A DNA stretch of 30,213 nt from a virus, in the IMG/VR virus record IMGVR_UViG_3300005939_000028, positions 1-30,213 of that record; one strand, given 5' to 3'. The position numbers and the translations under genes are program-made. Positions within the stretch are counted from its first letter, which is position 1; the number at the start of each line of letters is the position of its first letter. Shown in pieces: positions 6,527 to 13,998 of this stretch. Below the pieces are notes generated by a model, which did not search any database, was not told the origin of the DNA, and saw only the letters and a list, made by a program, of their open reading frames with translations.

Positions 6527-8860
6527 ATGCAAAAATTTAAAGTTATGAGAGCTTGGGATAGAGGTAGAAATAAAATAGCTTACGTCTACCGAGACAGCGA
6601 AACCAAGAATGTTAAAATCGGTGAAACTAGTTTCAACAATTGGTTTTACGTTCTATCGAAAGATTTTGTTGATAATAAAAGACAGTTCAACAAATTTCAA
6701 GACGATGGTATTATCAAAGATATGAAAATTGAAGGTCGTTACGCCAAGATTTCCATTGAAACTACCCATAAGAATGAATTGTTTGATAAGGATATGGAAT
6801 TTGTATGGGAATATAAAAGATATGCTTACTTCGATATGATGAACCGCTTGGAGCTATTGAAGATACCAACATTTGAAGCTGATGTTCTGGCATATAAAAG
6901 ATGGTTAATCCAAGAAAATGTAGAAATGGAATCAGAATACGTTCTTTTATATTATGATATTGAAACCGATGATAGACATAAAGATAGTCTAACTCCTGGC
7001 GCACACAGGATATTATCAATTTCTGCTAAGTTCTCAGATACAAGCGGTCGTGATGGTAAAATGTTTTGGATTTGTACAGAAGAAGATACTGACGAAGCCG
7101 AATGTGCGATGTTGAAGAAATTTGCAAAGCTTGTAAGACGTGCTGATGTATTAATTTCTTTCAATGGTTCATTCTTTGATGACCCTTATATCAAAGCTAG
7201 ATTTGCCAGATATCAAATCGAAGTCGATTGGCGTAAAAAACAACTTCAAGACCATTGTTGGACATATAAGAAATATGGCCCAAAACTTCAATCATATAAG
7301 CTGGATGCTATAGCAAAATCAGTTGTTAAGCGTGGAAAGATTGAACACGTAGGAATGCGAGTTTATGACATGTGGAAATCTGACAGAAAGCTTCTCAAAG
7401 AATACAATGATGAAGATGTTCAACTCATGTATGATATTGAGCTTGAGTCGGGTTATCTACAGGCACATAGAGACGTAAATGTCATGGGGATGTGTCCAGT
7501 AGAAGATATATATGTTAGTAGAAAAATCGATAACTTTATTCTTAGACAAGCCCAAGAAGACCAGCATTATCACTTCCCAACTCTTGTTAAGAATTATGAA
7601 GAAGATACGGAAACCAAGGTAAATGTTAAAGGGTTTGAGGGTGCATTTGTGTTTAAACCCAAGTCAGGGCGTTATAAAGATACAAAGGTAGTCGATTTCG
7701 CTTCACTGTATCCAAACGCTATTAACACCCATGGAATATCCCTAGATACCCTTATAGAACCAGGAGATAATTCAGTTCCAGATAATATGATTGTTACTAA
7801 TCCAACTAGACATCGTTATCGTAAAGATTTCATTGGGATTATTCCAAAAGTAATTATGCTTTTCCAAGAGAAGCGTAACTATTATAAAGACTTAATGTCA
7901 AAAGAAGTTCCTGGCTCAACCAAGCATAAACTCTATGACAGGATGCAATACGTGTATAAATTCATGGGATTGTCGTTCTATGGTGTTATGGGTGAAAAGC
8001 ATAATCGTATGTATGATGTTAGAGTAGCCGAAACAGTGACTTTGACAGGTCAATACTACACGAAATTGTGTGCTAAGTACATTGAGAAGAATAAAATGAC
8101 AATCATTTACGGAGATACTGATAGTTTATTCGTGGATGGAATTACAGATAAAATGATTTGGCCAGTTGTAAACAAACTTAATCAGCTTTGTGAGCTACAT
8201 GCATTTAAGAAATTTAATTGTGATGTTTGTACGATTAAAATGGATTATGATAAGGGGTTTAGTGTATACTTAGCCTTGGATGCAAAGAAGAGATATGCAG
8301 GGGTTTTGAGCTATCTTGATGGTCATGAAATCACTGAATTTAATATGTATGTTGCTGGTCTTGAGTATAAACGAACAGATGGTTGTGAAATACTAAAAAC
8401 AGTTCAATATGATATTCTCAAAAGAGTGCTACAGGATGACGAAGTTCCAGATGTAGACATCATTAGAGACATTGTATTAGGATTGAGAAATAAGGTATTT
8501 GCTGGTGAACTATCAATTGAAGATATTACACTTGCTCAAAAAATTACCAAAGACCTTGACGAATACTCTGGTAGAAACATGCATGTAATGGTTGCTAGAG
8601 AAATGATTGCAGAAGGTAAAGAGTTATATCAGGGTGATAAAATTCCATATTTCATCATTGGTATGAATCGTGAATCCAAGCCAATCCCAGTTCCAAGATA
8701 TAAATTCGAAGGTAGGTATTGTGAGTCATATTACTGGAATAATAAAATATTTCCAGCACTACAAAGAGTCCTTGAAGTTGTGTATCCTAAGATTAAATGG
8801 GAAGACTACAAAGTCGCTAGCAAAGGCGAAGTTAAGATAGGAAAGTGCAACTTATGGTAG
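6527..8860 (+). CDS. Family B DNA polymerase with 3'-5' exonuclease, 777 aa
   Basis: This is the replicative polymerase. Exonuclease motifs: Exo I YYDIETD (Asp144, Glu146), Exo II NGSFFD (213-218), Exo III YNDED (293-297). Polymerase motifs: A DFASLYPN (390-397), B KFMGLSFYG (478-486), C YGDTDS (528-533) and the KKRYAG motif (587-592). All catalytic acidic residues are present. Motif B is unusual: the family normally has K-x3-N-S-x-Y-G, and here the Asn is Leu. The length is shorter than T4 gp43 (about 900), with no intein or insertion. AGAGGA precedes the ATG. It is co-transcribed with the clamp loader and helicase. Confidence 0.97.
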   Translation: MQKFKVMRAWDRGRNKIAYVYRDSETKNVKIGETSFNNWFYVLSKDFVDNKRQFNKFQDDGIIKDMKIEGRYAKISIETTHKNELFDKDMEFVWEYKRYAYFDMMNRLELLKIPTFEADVLAYKRWLIQENVEMESEYVLLYYDIETDDRHKDSLTPGAHRILSISAKFSDTSGRDGKMFWICTEEDTDEAECAMLKKFAKLVRRADVLISFNGSFFDDPYIKARFARYQIEVDWRKKQLQDHCWTYKKYGPKLQSYKLDAIAKSVVKRGKIEHVGMRVYDMWKSDRKLLKEYNDEDVQLMYDIELESGYLQAHRDVNVMGMCPVEDIYVSRKIDNFILRQAQEDQHYHFPTLVKNYEEDTETKVNVKGFEGAFVFKPKSGRYKDTKVVDFASLYPNAINTHGISLDTLIEPGDNSVPDNMIVTNPTRHRYRKDFIGIIPKVIMLFQEKRNYYKDLMSKEVPGSTKHKLYDRMQYVYKFMGLSFYGVMGEKHNRMYDVRVAETVTLTGQYYTKLCAKYIEKNKMTIIYGDTDSLFVDGITDKMIWPVVNKLNQLCELHAFKKFNCDVCTIKMDYDKGFSVYLALDAKKRYAGVLSYLDGHEITEFNMYVAGLEYKRTDGCEILKTVQYDILKRVLQDDEVPDVDIIRDIVLGLRNKVFAGELSIEDITLAQKITKDLDEYSGRNMHVMVAREMIAEGKELYQGDKIPYFIIGMNRESKPIPVPRYKFEGRYCESYYWNNKIFPALQRVLEVVYPKIKWEDYKVASKGEVKIGKCNLW

Positions 8861-9342
8861 AAGGTGAAATCGATAAGCGTGTGCATAAATATTTCGATTT
8901 ATGTAAGTTCTTCTTAAAGGATGTGGATTCAATCGATAAACTGATTGTTGAAGCATCCAATACGCAAACCTATCTAGGCGAATTAATCCAGTTGAAGCTA
9001 GAATATGGTTGTAATTTATCAAGGGTTAGACGAAGATATGAACGTGAGACTTTAAAGTATAAAGATATTATTCAGGCAACACTATCCAAACGTGGTAAGA
9101 AGTTCACTGAATCCATTGTTAATGCTAGATTGGAATATGTTTATGGAGAGAAGCTTGACCCTGTCAGAAGCAAATTAGATAACCTGCAAAATTATTATGA
9201 GACAATTAATAATTTGTACTTTGCTATGATGCAAAGAAAGGATATAATTGTTCAGATTATTGATAGATGGAAATTCAAAGATGAATATGAAAGTTGCTTA
9301 TTGAAAAATAAACAATTTATAGAGAAACTTAGTAACCTATAA
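8854..9342 (+). CDS. Helical protein, candidate UvsY-like recombination mediator, 162 aa
   Basis: The ATG at 8854 is preferred to a GTG at 8845 because GGAAAG lies 8 bases upstream of it; it overlaps the polymerase stop by 7 nt. The protein is rich in Lys, Arg, Glu and Tyr and is predicted by eye to be nearly all helical. In size and layout it recalls T4 UvsY (137 aa): an N-terminal long helix with repeated Tyr/Leu, a middle E-x-x-x-Y segment, and a C-terminal helix ending IIVQIIDRWKF. UvsY loads the UvsX recombinase onto SSB-coated DNA, and this window has both partners. Similarity at this level is weak; it may be an unrelated coiled-coil protein. Confidence 0.55.
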   Translation: MVEGEIDKRVHKYFDLCKFFLKDVDSIDKLIVEASNTQTYLGELIQLKLEYGCNLSRVRRRYERETLKYKDIIQATLSKRGKKFTESIVNARLEYVYGEKLDPVRSKLDNLQNYYETINNLYFAMMQRKDIIVQIIDRWKFKDEYESCLLKNKQFIEKLSNL

Positions 9343-9355
9343 GGAAGTAAATAAT

Positions 9356-10222
9356 TTGAAATTGCCAAAATTTTATGAGAATTTATACAACAAACACGCA
9401 AAGGCGATACTGGCGAATTTACAAAGAAAATGTAAAGAATGTGAAGGTAAAGGTTATATAGAAACGTCACAGGGAATGTATAAAGATTGTAAGTGTACAA
9501 AGAGCTTTGCGCTCTTACGTAAATACATTTATTCTGGAATGACGATAAAACATATCTCAACTGAATTGGAATATCTTAGATGTATTTTCAATGCTGATAC
9601 TTTTGATAAACTCAGAAATTTGTTCAATAACTTGAACGATACAGCCAATATTGATTTTATCATCAATCCAGCCAGAACTACGGATTGGGGAGCGTCTGAA
9701 TTTGCCAACTATTATCTAACGGCACGTATTGAGAATGGAGACCAGTGCTTAGTCATATCATCGAAAAATCTCACTGATTACTTCTTTGCATTCAATGACG
9801 ATGAAATTGAAGAATGTATGAAGTTTATCAAGAATGTGGATTGTTTATTGATAGATGATTTTGGTTCTGAATATAACTCTAAGATGAAGGATAATAGTAG
9901 TTTCATAGCCAATCAATACAATGCTTTCTTAATGGCTAGAAAGCAGATAGGGAAGCAAACAATCATAGCATCCAATATTTCTATACCAGTATTGAAAAAA
10001 ACATACTCAAGTGAAATCTATAGTGTTGTGGCACAGAATTTCGCAAGTGTTTTGATATGCACAGTTGAAAAGAAGAAAAGTGAATTTGATAAAATTGGAA
10101 TTCATATAACAAATGAAGAAGTGCGAAGTTGCTTTGATGATATATCCGTCATTGAAAGTGGTAAGAAACCCAAACAAAGACTTAAAATAAATTGTGGGAA
10201 ACCAAAGGGCGGTGTGTTTTAA
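9356..10222 (+). CDS. DnaC/IstB-like helicase-loader protein with degenerate P-loop
   Basis: The gene starts with TTG, 8 bases after AAGGAAG (9341-9347). An N-terminal zinc motif (Cys26, Cys29, Cys45, Cys47) resembles those in DnaI/DnaC-like proteins. Residues 99-121 occupy the place of Walker A but read NPARTTDWGASEFANYYL: the GxxGxGK[ST] motif is gone, with no Lys. Walker B CLLIDDFG (163-170) and sensor 1 TIIASN (202-207) remain clear. The gene lies directly before the DnaB-like helicase, with only one base between stop and start, the expected place for a loader. It would therefore be a loader that does not bind ATP in the usual way, or that needs a partner. The AAA+ identity is inference from order plus Walker B. 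Confidence 0.75.
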   Translation: MKLPKFYENLYNKHAKAILANLQRKCKECEGKGYIETSQGMYKDCKCTKSFALLRKYIYSGMTIKHISTELEYLRCIFNADTFDKLRNLFNNLNDTANIDFIINPARTTDWGASEFANYYLTARIENGDQCLVISSKNLTDYFFAFNDDEIEECMKFIKNVDCLLIDDFGSEYNSKMKDNSSFIANQYNAFLMARKQIGKQTIIASNISIPVLKKTYSSEIYSVVAQNFASVLICTVEKKKSEFDKIGIHITNEEVRSCFDDISVIESGKKPKQRLKINCGKPKGGVF

Positions 10223-11710
10223 ATGAGTATTATTACTGAAAATCTGGAAATGGAATACTCTATTTTTTACTCTATATTCAAATATGGTGAAAGAGCAATT
10301 CAGAGAGCTAAATCATTTGGACTTGATGTGGAACATTTTGTAAATCCCTTCCATAAAGAAATGTTTGGAATTGTTCTTGATTTATATAAAGAAGGTAAAG
10401 TGTTGAGCATCAAAGCATTCCGTCAGCACTATTTCAACAATCCTATGCTAGACCCTGAGAATAAAATAACATTCGCTAAGTTTGGTAAAGCGATTAACGC
10501 AAATAAAATAGTTCTTGATGATGTTAGGCATATAACAGAAACACTTATGCAGTTCTATGGTAAGCGCAAATACATTAAGCAAATGCAGAACAGTATTGCC
10601 GAACTTGAATCTGGTGGTAAGATATCCGAGATACTGGAAGATACAGGCGTTGAAGTACGAAAAATCAAAAGTAGTATTGAAATCGACAATGTTAAATCCA
10701 CACTATCATTAAAGGGTGATTTACCAGAGCGAATTCGTCAGGCAACTGAAAGAAAGAATAATCCTAATTCCGCTGGTATGGTAGTTACAGGTCTTAAAAA
10801 TCTTGACAAGCATATCGGAAAACAAAGTCCCGGACAATTCATAATTTATCAAGCTAGAACTGGTATAGGTAAATCGATGATGCTCATGGGAACTGGATTA
10901 GCCAATTTCAGAGCAGGGCTGAAAGTTCTAATTGTGACTATTGAAATGTCAGCATTTGAATATCTATACAGGGTTGACTCAAATTTAACAGGCATCAATC
11001 ATAATGAATTTGTATCTGGTGATATTACAACAGATGATACATTGATGAAGCGTTGGAGAAACAAGATTGGAAAGGTCTCAGATAGCAATGAAGCTGATAT
11101 GATGGTATATTGGGTACCAAGTAATTGTACTCCAGCCAAACTTGAAGATATCATTGCAAACAATCCTTTCAAACCCGACTTAGTTATCATGGATTATGCT
11201 GGTGATATGAAAGCAAATCTAAAAGGAATTCCAGACTATGATGCTCGTTCTCATGCACATATTTATTCTGGATTAAAAGAGATTGCAGGTAAGTATCATT
11301 GCGTGTTATATACTGCACAACAACAGGCAAGAGGACATAAGAAGACATCTACTGAATCTGGTTCATGGTCAGATATAGCCAGTGCTAAAGCCGATATTAT
11401 GTTGGGTGTTGAGATAACTAAAGAAGATGAAGATTTTATGACCGAAATAAATGGAACGATGGTATCTGGTCGAATGACGATTTCCATTGTAAAAGGGAGG
11501 AATATACCGAAATGTAAAACGCATATTATACCATTTTTCCACAGAATGTCATGGCTTGAACGAGAAGAAGAAGAAATGTCGCCGACTAGTGGATTTAAAG
11601 ATGTTAAAACCGATAAGCAAGAATCTAAAGAGAAGTTAGAAACGGCTTCCAGTGAACTAAACAGCGCAATTCAAGGTAAGAGCATGGATAGTTTCATGGC
11701 AGAAGATTAA
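10223..11710 (+). CDS. Replicative DnaB-like (gp41-type) hexameric DNA helicase, 495 aa
   Basis: This RecA-fold helicase unwinds the fork ahead of the polymerase. The N-terminal region (about 1-130) is helical like the DnaB N-domain. Walker A is ARTGIGKS (211-218), Glu241 follows in VLIVTIEMS, Walker B is LVIMDY (320-325), and a motif H4-like YTAQQQARG lies near residues 362-370. A flexible acidic/serine-rich tail occupies the last 50 residues and could bind partners. It directly follows the loader-like gene. No separate primase was recognised in the window and no primase domain is fused here. Confidence 0.92.
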   Translation: MSIITENLEMEYSIFYSIFKYGERAIQRAKSFGLDVEHFVNPFHKEMFGIVLDLYKEGKVLSIKAFRQHYFNNPMLDPENKITFAKFGKAINANKIVLDDVRHITETLMQFYGKRKYIKQMQNSIAELESGGKISEILEDTGVEVRKIKSSIEIDNVKSTLSLKGDLPERIRQATERKNNPNSAGMVVTGLKNLDKHIGKQSPGQFIIYQARTGIGKSMMLMGTGLANFRAGLKVLIVTIEMSAFEYLYRVDSNLTGINHNEFVSGDITTDDTLMKRWRNKIGKVSDSNEADMMVYWVPSNCTPAKLEDIIANNPFKPDLVIMDYAGDMKANLKGIPDYDARSHAHIYSGLKEIAGKYHCVLYTAQQQARGHKKTSTESGSWSDIASAKADIMLGVEITKEDEDFMTEINGTMVSGRMTISIVKGRNIPKCKTHIIPFFHRMSWLEREEEEMSPTSGFKDVKTDKQESKEKLETASSELNSAIQGKSMDSFMAED

Positions 11711-11725
11711 TTGAAAAAATAATTA

Positions 11726-11787
11726 AAATAATGTTTGCACATTGTTATAAAATGTGATACTATATTAAGTAATGGAGGTTTACATGG
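11726..11787 (+). promoter_or_regulatory. Promoter/RBS/start cassette, copy 2 of the exact 62-bp duplication
   Basis: The block is identical over 62 bases to 4779-4840. It has TTGCAC (11735-11740), a 17-base spacer with CACATT/AATGTG arms (11738-11743 and 11751-11756), TACTAT (11758-11763), GGAGG (11775-11779) and the ATG at 11784. Sequences on both sides diverge at once, so the copy is a sharply bounded cassette. Confidence 0.85.
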
Positions 11788-12572
11788 ATATACAGGTTTC
11801 AAGTGAAGAATTCAAAAAATTCTTAAAAAGATGCCATTGTGATGGTCTTGTGAAAGACTTAATTATCAATGCAGAAAAAGACAGATTGGTGGCTCGTTTC
11901 GCAGGTAAGACAGGTAATTTCTACGGTGAAGTTTATCTACCAAATGTGAAAGTAATGGAACAGGGTAACATTAGTGTGCAAGTCCTTAAAAAGCTCATGG
12001 ATGTTATATCTCGCTCGGATACAGACGTTCTTAGAATCAAATCAACAGATGATGTATTCTTAGTTACAGAAGGTTCTGGTATCGGTAAAATGCGCTCAGA
12101 ATTACTACAGAGTTCTGATGGTGAAATTATTGAATCATTCAAACCTTTCAAGAACTATGACAAGATGTTTGATGTATCTGAACTACACTACATCATCCCA
12201 GATATAAAATATTCACATGGTTGTAATATTTCTCTTGGTATGATTGGTGAAATATTGAAAGATGCCAAAGCGTTTGACTTTGAAGTATATACTTTCAAGC
12301 CAGTGAAAACAAAGAAAGGTACGACATTAAGATGTCAAATCATTAACCAACACACTACTGAAAAAATCCAACGAACTATCGTTGATGCGGATTTCATTGG
12401 TAAAGCTGATAGTATTCCCGAAGTTATGGTTGGTCATGGCTTTAAAGAAATGGCTAAGGCTATGGATGGTGGTGTTGACAAAATGATTAAGATGTATTTC
12501 AGTGAAAACTCAATCTTACTCACAGATGAAAGCGAAACTTTCTTTTATAATTTACATACATTATCAGAATAA
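11784..12572 (+). CDS. Sliding clamp (PCNA / T4 gp45-like), 262 aa
   Basis: Sliding clamps ring DNA and tether the polymerase. The 262-residue length fits PCNA and gp45 folds, which have no catalytic motif. The C-terminal stretch MIKMYFSENSILLTDESETF is typical of the last clamp strands, a fold ending with a hydrophobic strand, an acidic turn and a short tail. The N-terminus has alternating hydrophobic strands with basic residues for DNA contact. Strong support comes from context: the same 62-bp promoter and start cassette precedes the clamp-loader operon, and the SSB follows. The start at 11784 follows GGAGG; an ATG at 11772 lies before it and is rejected. A single-chain trimeric clamp is expected. 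Confidence 0.8.
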   Translation: MDIQVSSEEFKKFLKRCHCDGLVKDLIINAEKDRLVARFAGKTGNFYGEVYLPNVKVMEQGNISVQVLKKLMDVISRSDTDVLRIKSTDDVFLVTEGSGIGKMRSELLQSSDGEIIESFKPFKNYDKMFDVSELHYIIPDIKYSHGCNISLGMIGEILKDAKAFDFEVYTFKPVKTKKGTTLRCQIINQHTTEKIQRTIVDADFIGKADSIPEVMVGHGFKEMAKAMDGGVDKMIKMYFSENSILLTDESETFFYNLHTLSE

Positions 12573-12587
12573 ACAGGAGAATTAATA

Positions 12588-13913
12588 ATGGCATTATATA
12601 GTGCAAGCGACCTTAAAAAGCAACTAAACAGTGGTGGAAAGAAAGATATACATGAATTTGCACCAAAAGTAAATAAGATGTATAATCTTTGGATTCCTAG
12701 AGACAGTTTCTTCTTTCTCAAGAAGCATTTCAACTTAGATATGGTTCCAGCCTGTGATACCAAAATGAAAGCTATCACATGTATCAATAGCGACCAAGAA
12801 GCGAAAGCTCAAAAGTGTGTTATCTGTGAATATATCGATACTTTGTGGGCTAAATGGCGTGATACAAAGAAGGCAACTGACAAGAAGAAAATCACAGACG
12901 AAATTAATCGTTTGAGCGCACAATTTGTTTATGTTAATGCAATTGATATGAACGACCCAAACAAAGAATTCATTGCTTTAAGATTGACAACTTCTTTACT
13001 AGAAACAATCGCAATTGCAACTGAAAATACTCCTATTGAAAATATCATATGGCAATATAAGAAGACTGAAAAGAATAAGCGAATTTCTTATATCATGCTT
13101 GAAGATACTGATAATCTAAAAGTCGATGCAATGATTTCTCAATATGATGTATTGGCTTCCAGAGAATTTGCTGACGGTGGATTGAATGACTTAGAAGAAG
13201 CATTCACATATCCTACAACAGAAGCAAAATATCACAAACTTCTTACTGGTGAAGAACTTGCAGACGATGAAGCAACTCCAGAAGATGACAACCCAGCCGA
13301 TATTCAATCAACAGTTGAACTAGAAGACGATGATGGTGATGGTGTAGATTTGGATGAACTCGACCTTGACGATGATTCCGATGCAGATAAGAAAGCTGAA
13401 AAAGCTAAAGCAGAAAAGGCTAAGAAAGCTAAGGAAGCTAAGGCTAAGAAAGCTAAAGAAGATGCTGATAAGGCTAAGGCTAAGAAAGCCAAGGAAGCGA
13501 AAGAAAAGAAAATGTCTATGGATGTCAACCTTGAAGATGACGACCCTGAACTAGAAGACGATGATGCTGATGGTGACGGTTTATCGGATGTTGACAATTT
13601 GGATTTGGATGATGATACCGATGATGATACAACAACAACAACAGAAACCGCATCAGATGATGACGACCTCGATAACCTTGACCTCGATGAACTTGACCTA
13701 GAAGATGATGTTCCAGAAGTCAAAATGATTGAAGTTGATTGTAAGATGCTTAATGCAAAGCAAAAAGCAAAAGATACTGAACTTGTTAATAAAGTATTTG
13801 TAGCATTGATACAGCTTGGACATATTGAAGATGCCAAAGACTATTCAAAAAATCTAAAAAGTGCATATGCATATTTGAAGAAAAATGATTGTTCGGCTTG
13901 TATACCTGAATAA
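12588..13913 (+). CDS. Single-stranded-DNA-binding protein, gp32-like, with long charged tail
   Basis: Residues 1-215 resemble T4 gp32: a basic N-terminus, then an OB-type core with four cysteines (56, 65, 77, 80; gp32 uses a His/Cys3 zinc site in the same region) and many aromatics. The tail is unusual. Residues 222-267 are acidic, 268-309 are a Lys/Ala-rich block of KAKK/AEKA repeats, 310-376 are again acidic with runs of Asp, and 377-441 form a short globular domain with two Cys. gp32 (301 aa) has only one acidic tail. Two acidic segments contain DxDGDGxxD-like spacing. AGGAG at 12575 precedes the ATG. It is co-expressed with the clamp and a strong terminator follows. Confidence 0.8.
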   Translation: MALYSASDLKKQLNSGGKKDIHEFAPKVNKMYNLWIPRDSFFFLKKHFNLDMVPACDTKMKAITCINSDQEAKAQKCVICEYIDTLWAKWRDTKKATDKKKITDEINRLSAQFVYVNAIDMNDPNKEFIALRLTTSLLETIAIATENTPIENIIWQYKKTEKNKRISYIMLEDTDNLKVDAMISQYDVLASREFADGGLNDLEEAFTYPTTEAKYHKLLTGEELADDEATPEDDNPADIQSTVELEDDDGDGVDLDELDLDDDSDADKKAEKAKAEKAKKAKEAKAKKAKEDADKAKAKKAKEAKEKKMSMDVNLEDDDPELEDDDADGDGLSDVDNLDLDDDTDDDTTTTTETASDDDDLDNLDLDELDLEDDVPEVKMIEVDCKMLNAKQKAKDTELVNKVFVALIQLGHIEDAKDYSKNLKSAYAYLKKNDCSACIPE

Positions 13914-13951
13914 TTTTTCATATCTGTAGGTGATATGTAAATCTGCTATTT

Positions 13952-13981
13952 GGTGGGGTAGGAAACTGCCCCACCCTTTTT
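13952..13981 (+). terminator. Rho-independent terminator between SSB and RecA genes
   Basis: A 10-bp GC-rich stem GGTGGGGTAG / CTGCCCCACC with a GAAA loop is followed by C and five T. The T-tract ends only 17 bases before the RecA ATG, leaving no room for a normal promoter after it. A weaker hairpin CATATC-N7-GATATG lies just upstream at 13919-13937. Confidence 0.9.
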
Positions 13982-13998
13982 AAAATGTAGGATTGAAA

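Noticed and set aside
6527-8860. Intein or intron in the DNA polymerase gene
   Set aside because: All exonuclease and polymerase motifs occur in one frame at normal spacing, with no inserted block.
13304-13837. Minus-strand ORF of 177 codons, Ser-rich
   Set aside because: It is the antisense of the Asp/Glu/Lys repeats of the SSB tail; its low-complexity Ser composition is a direct result of GAT/GAC codons read backwards.
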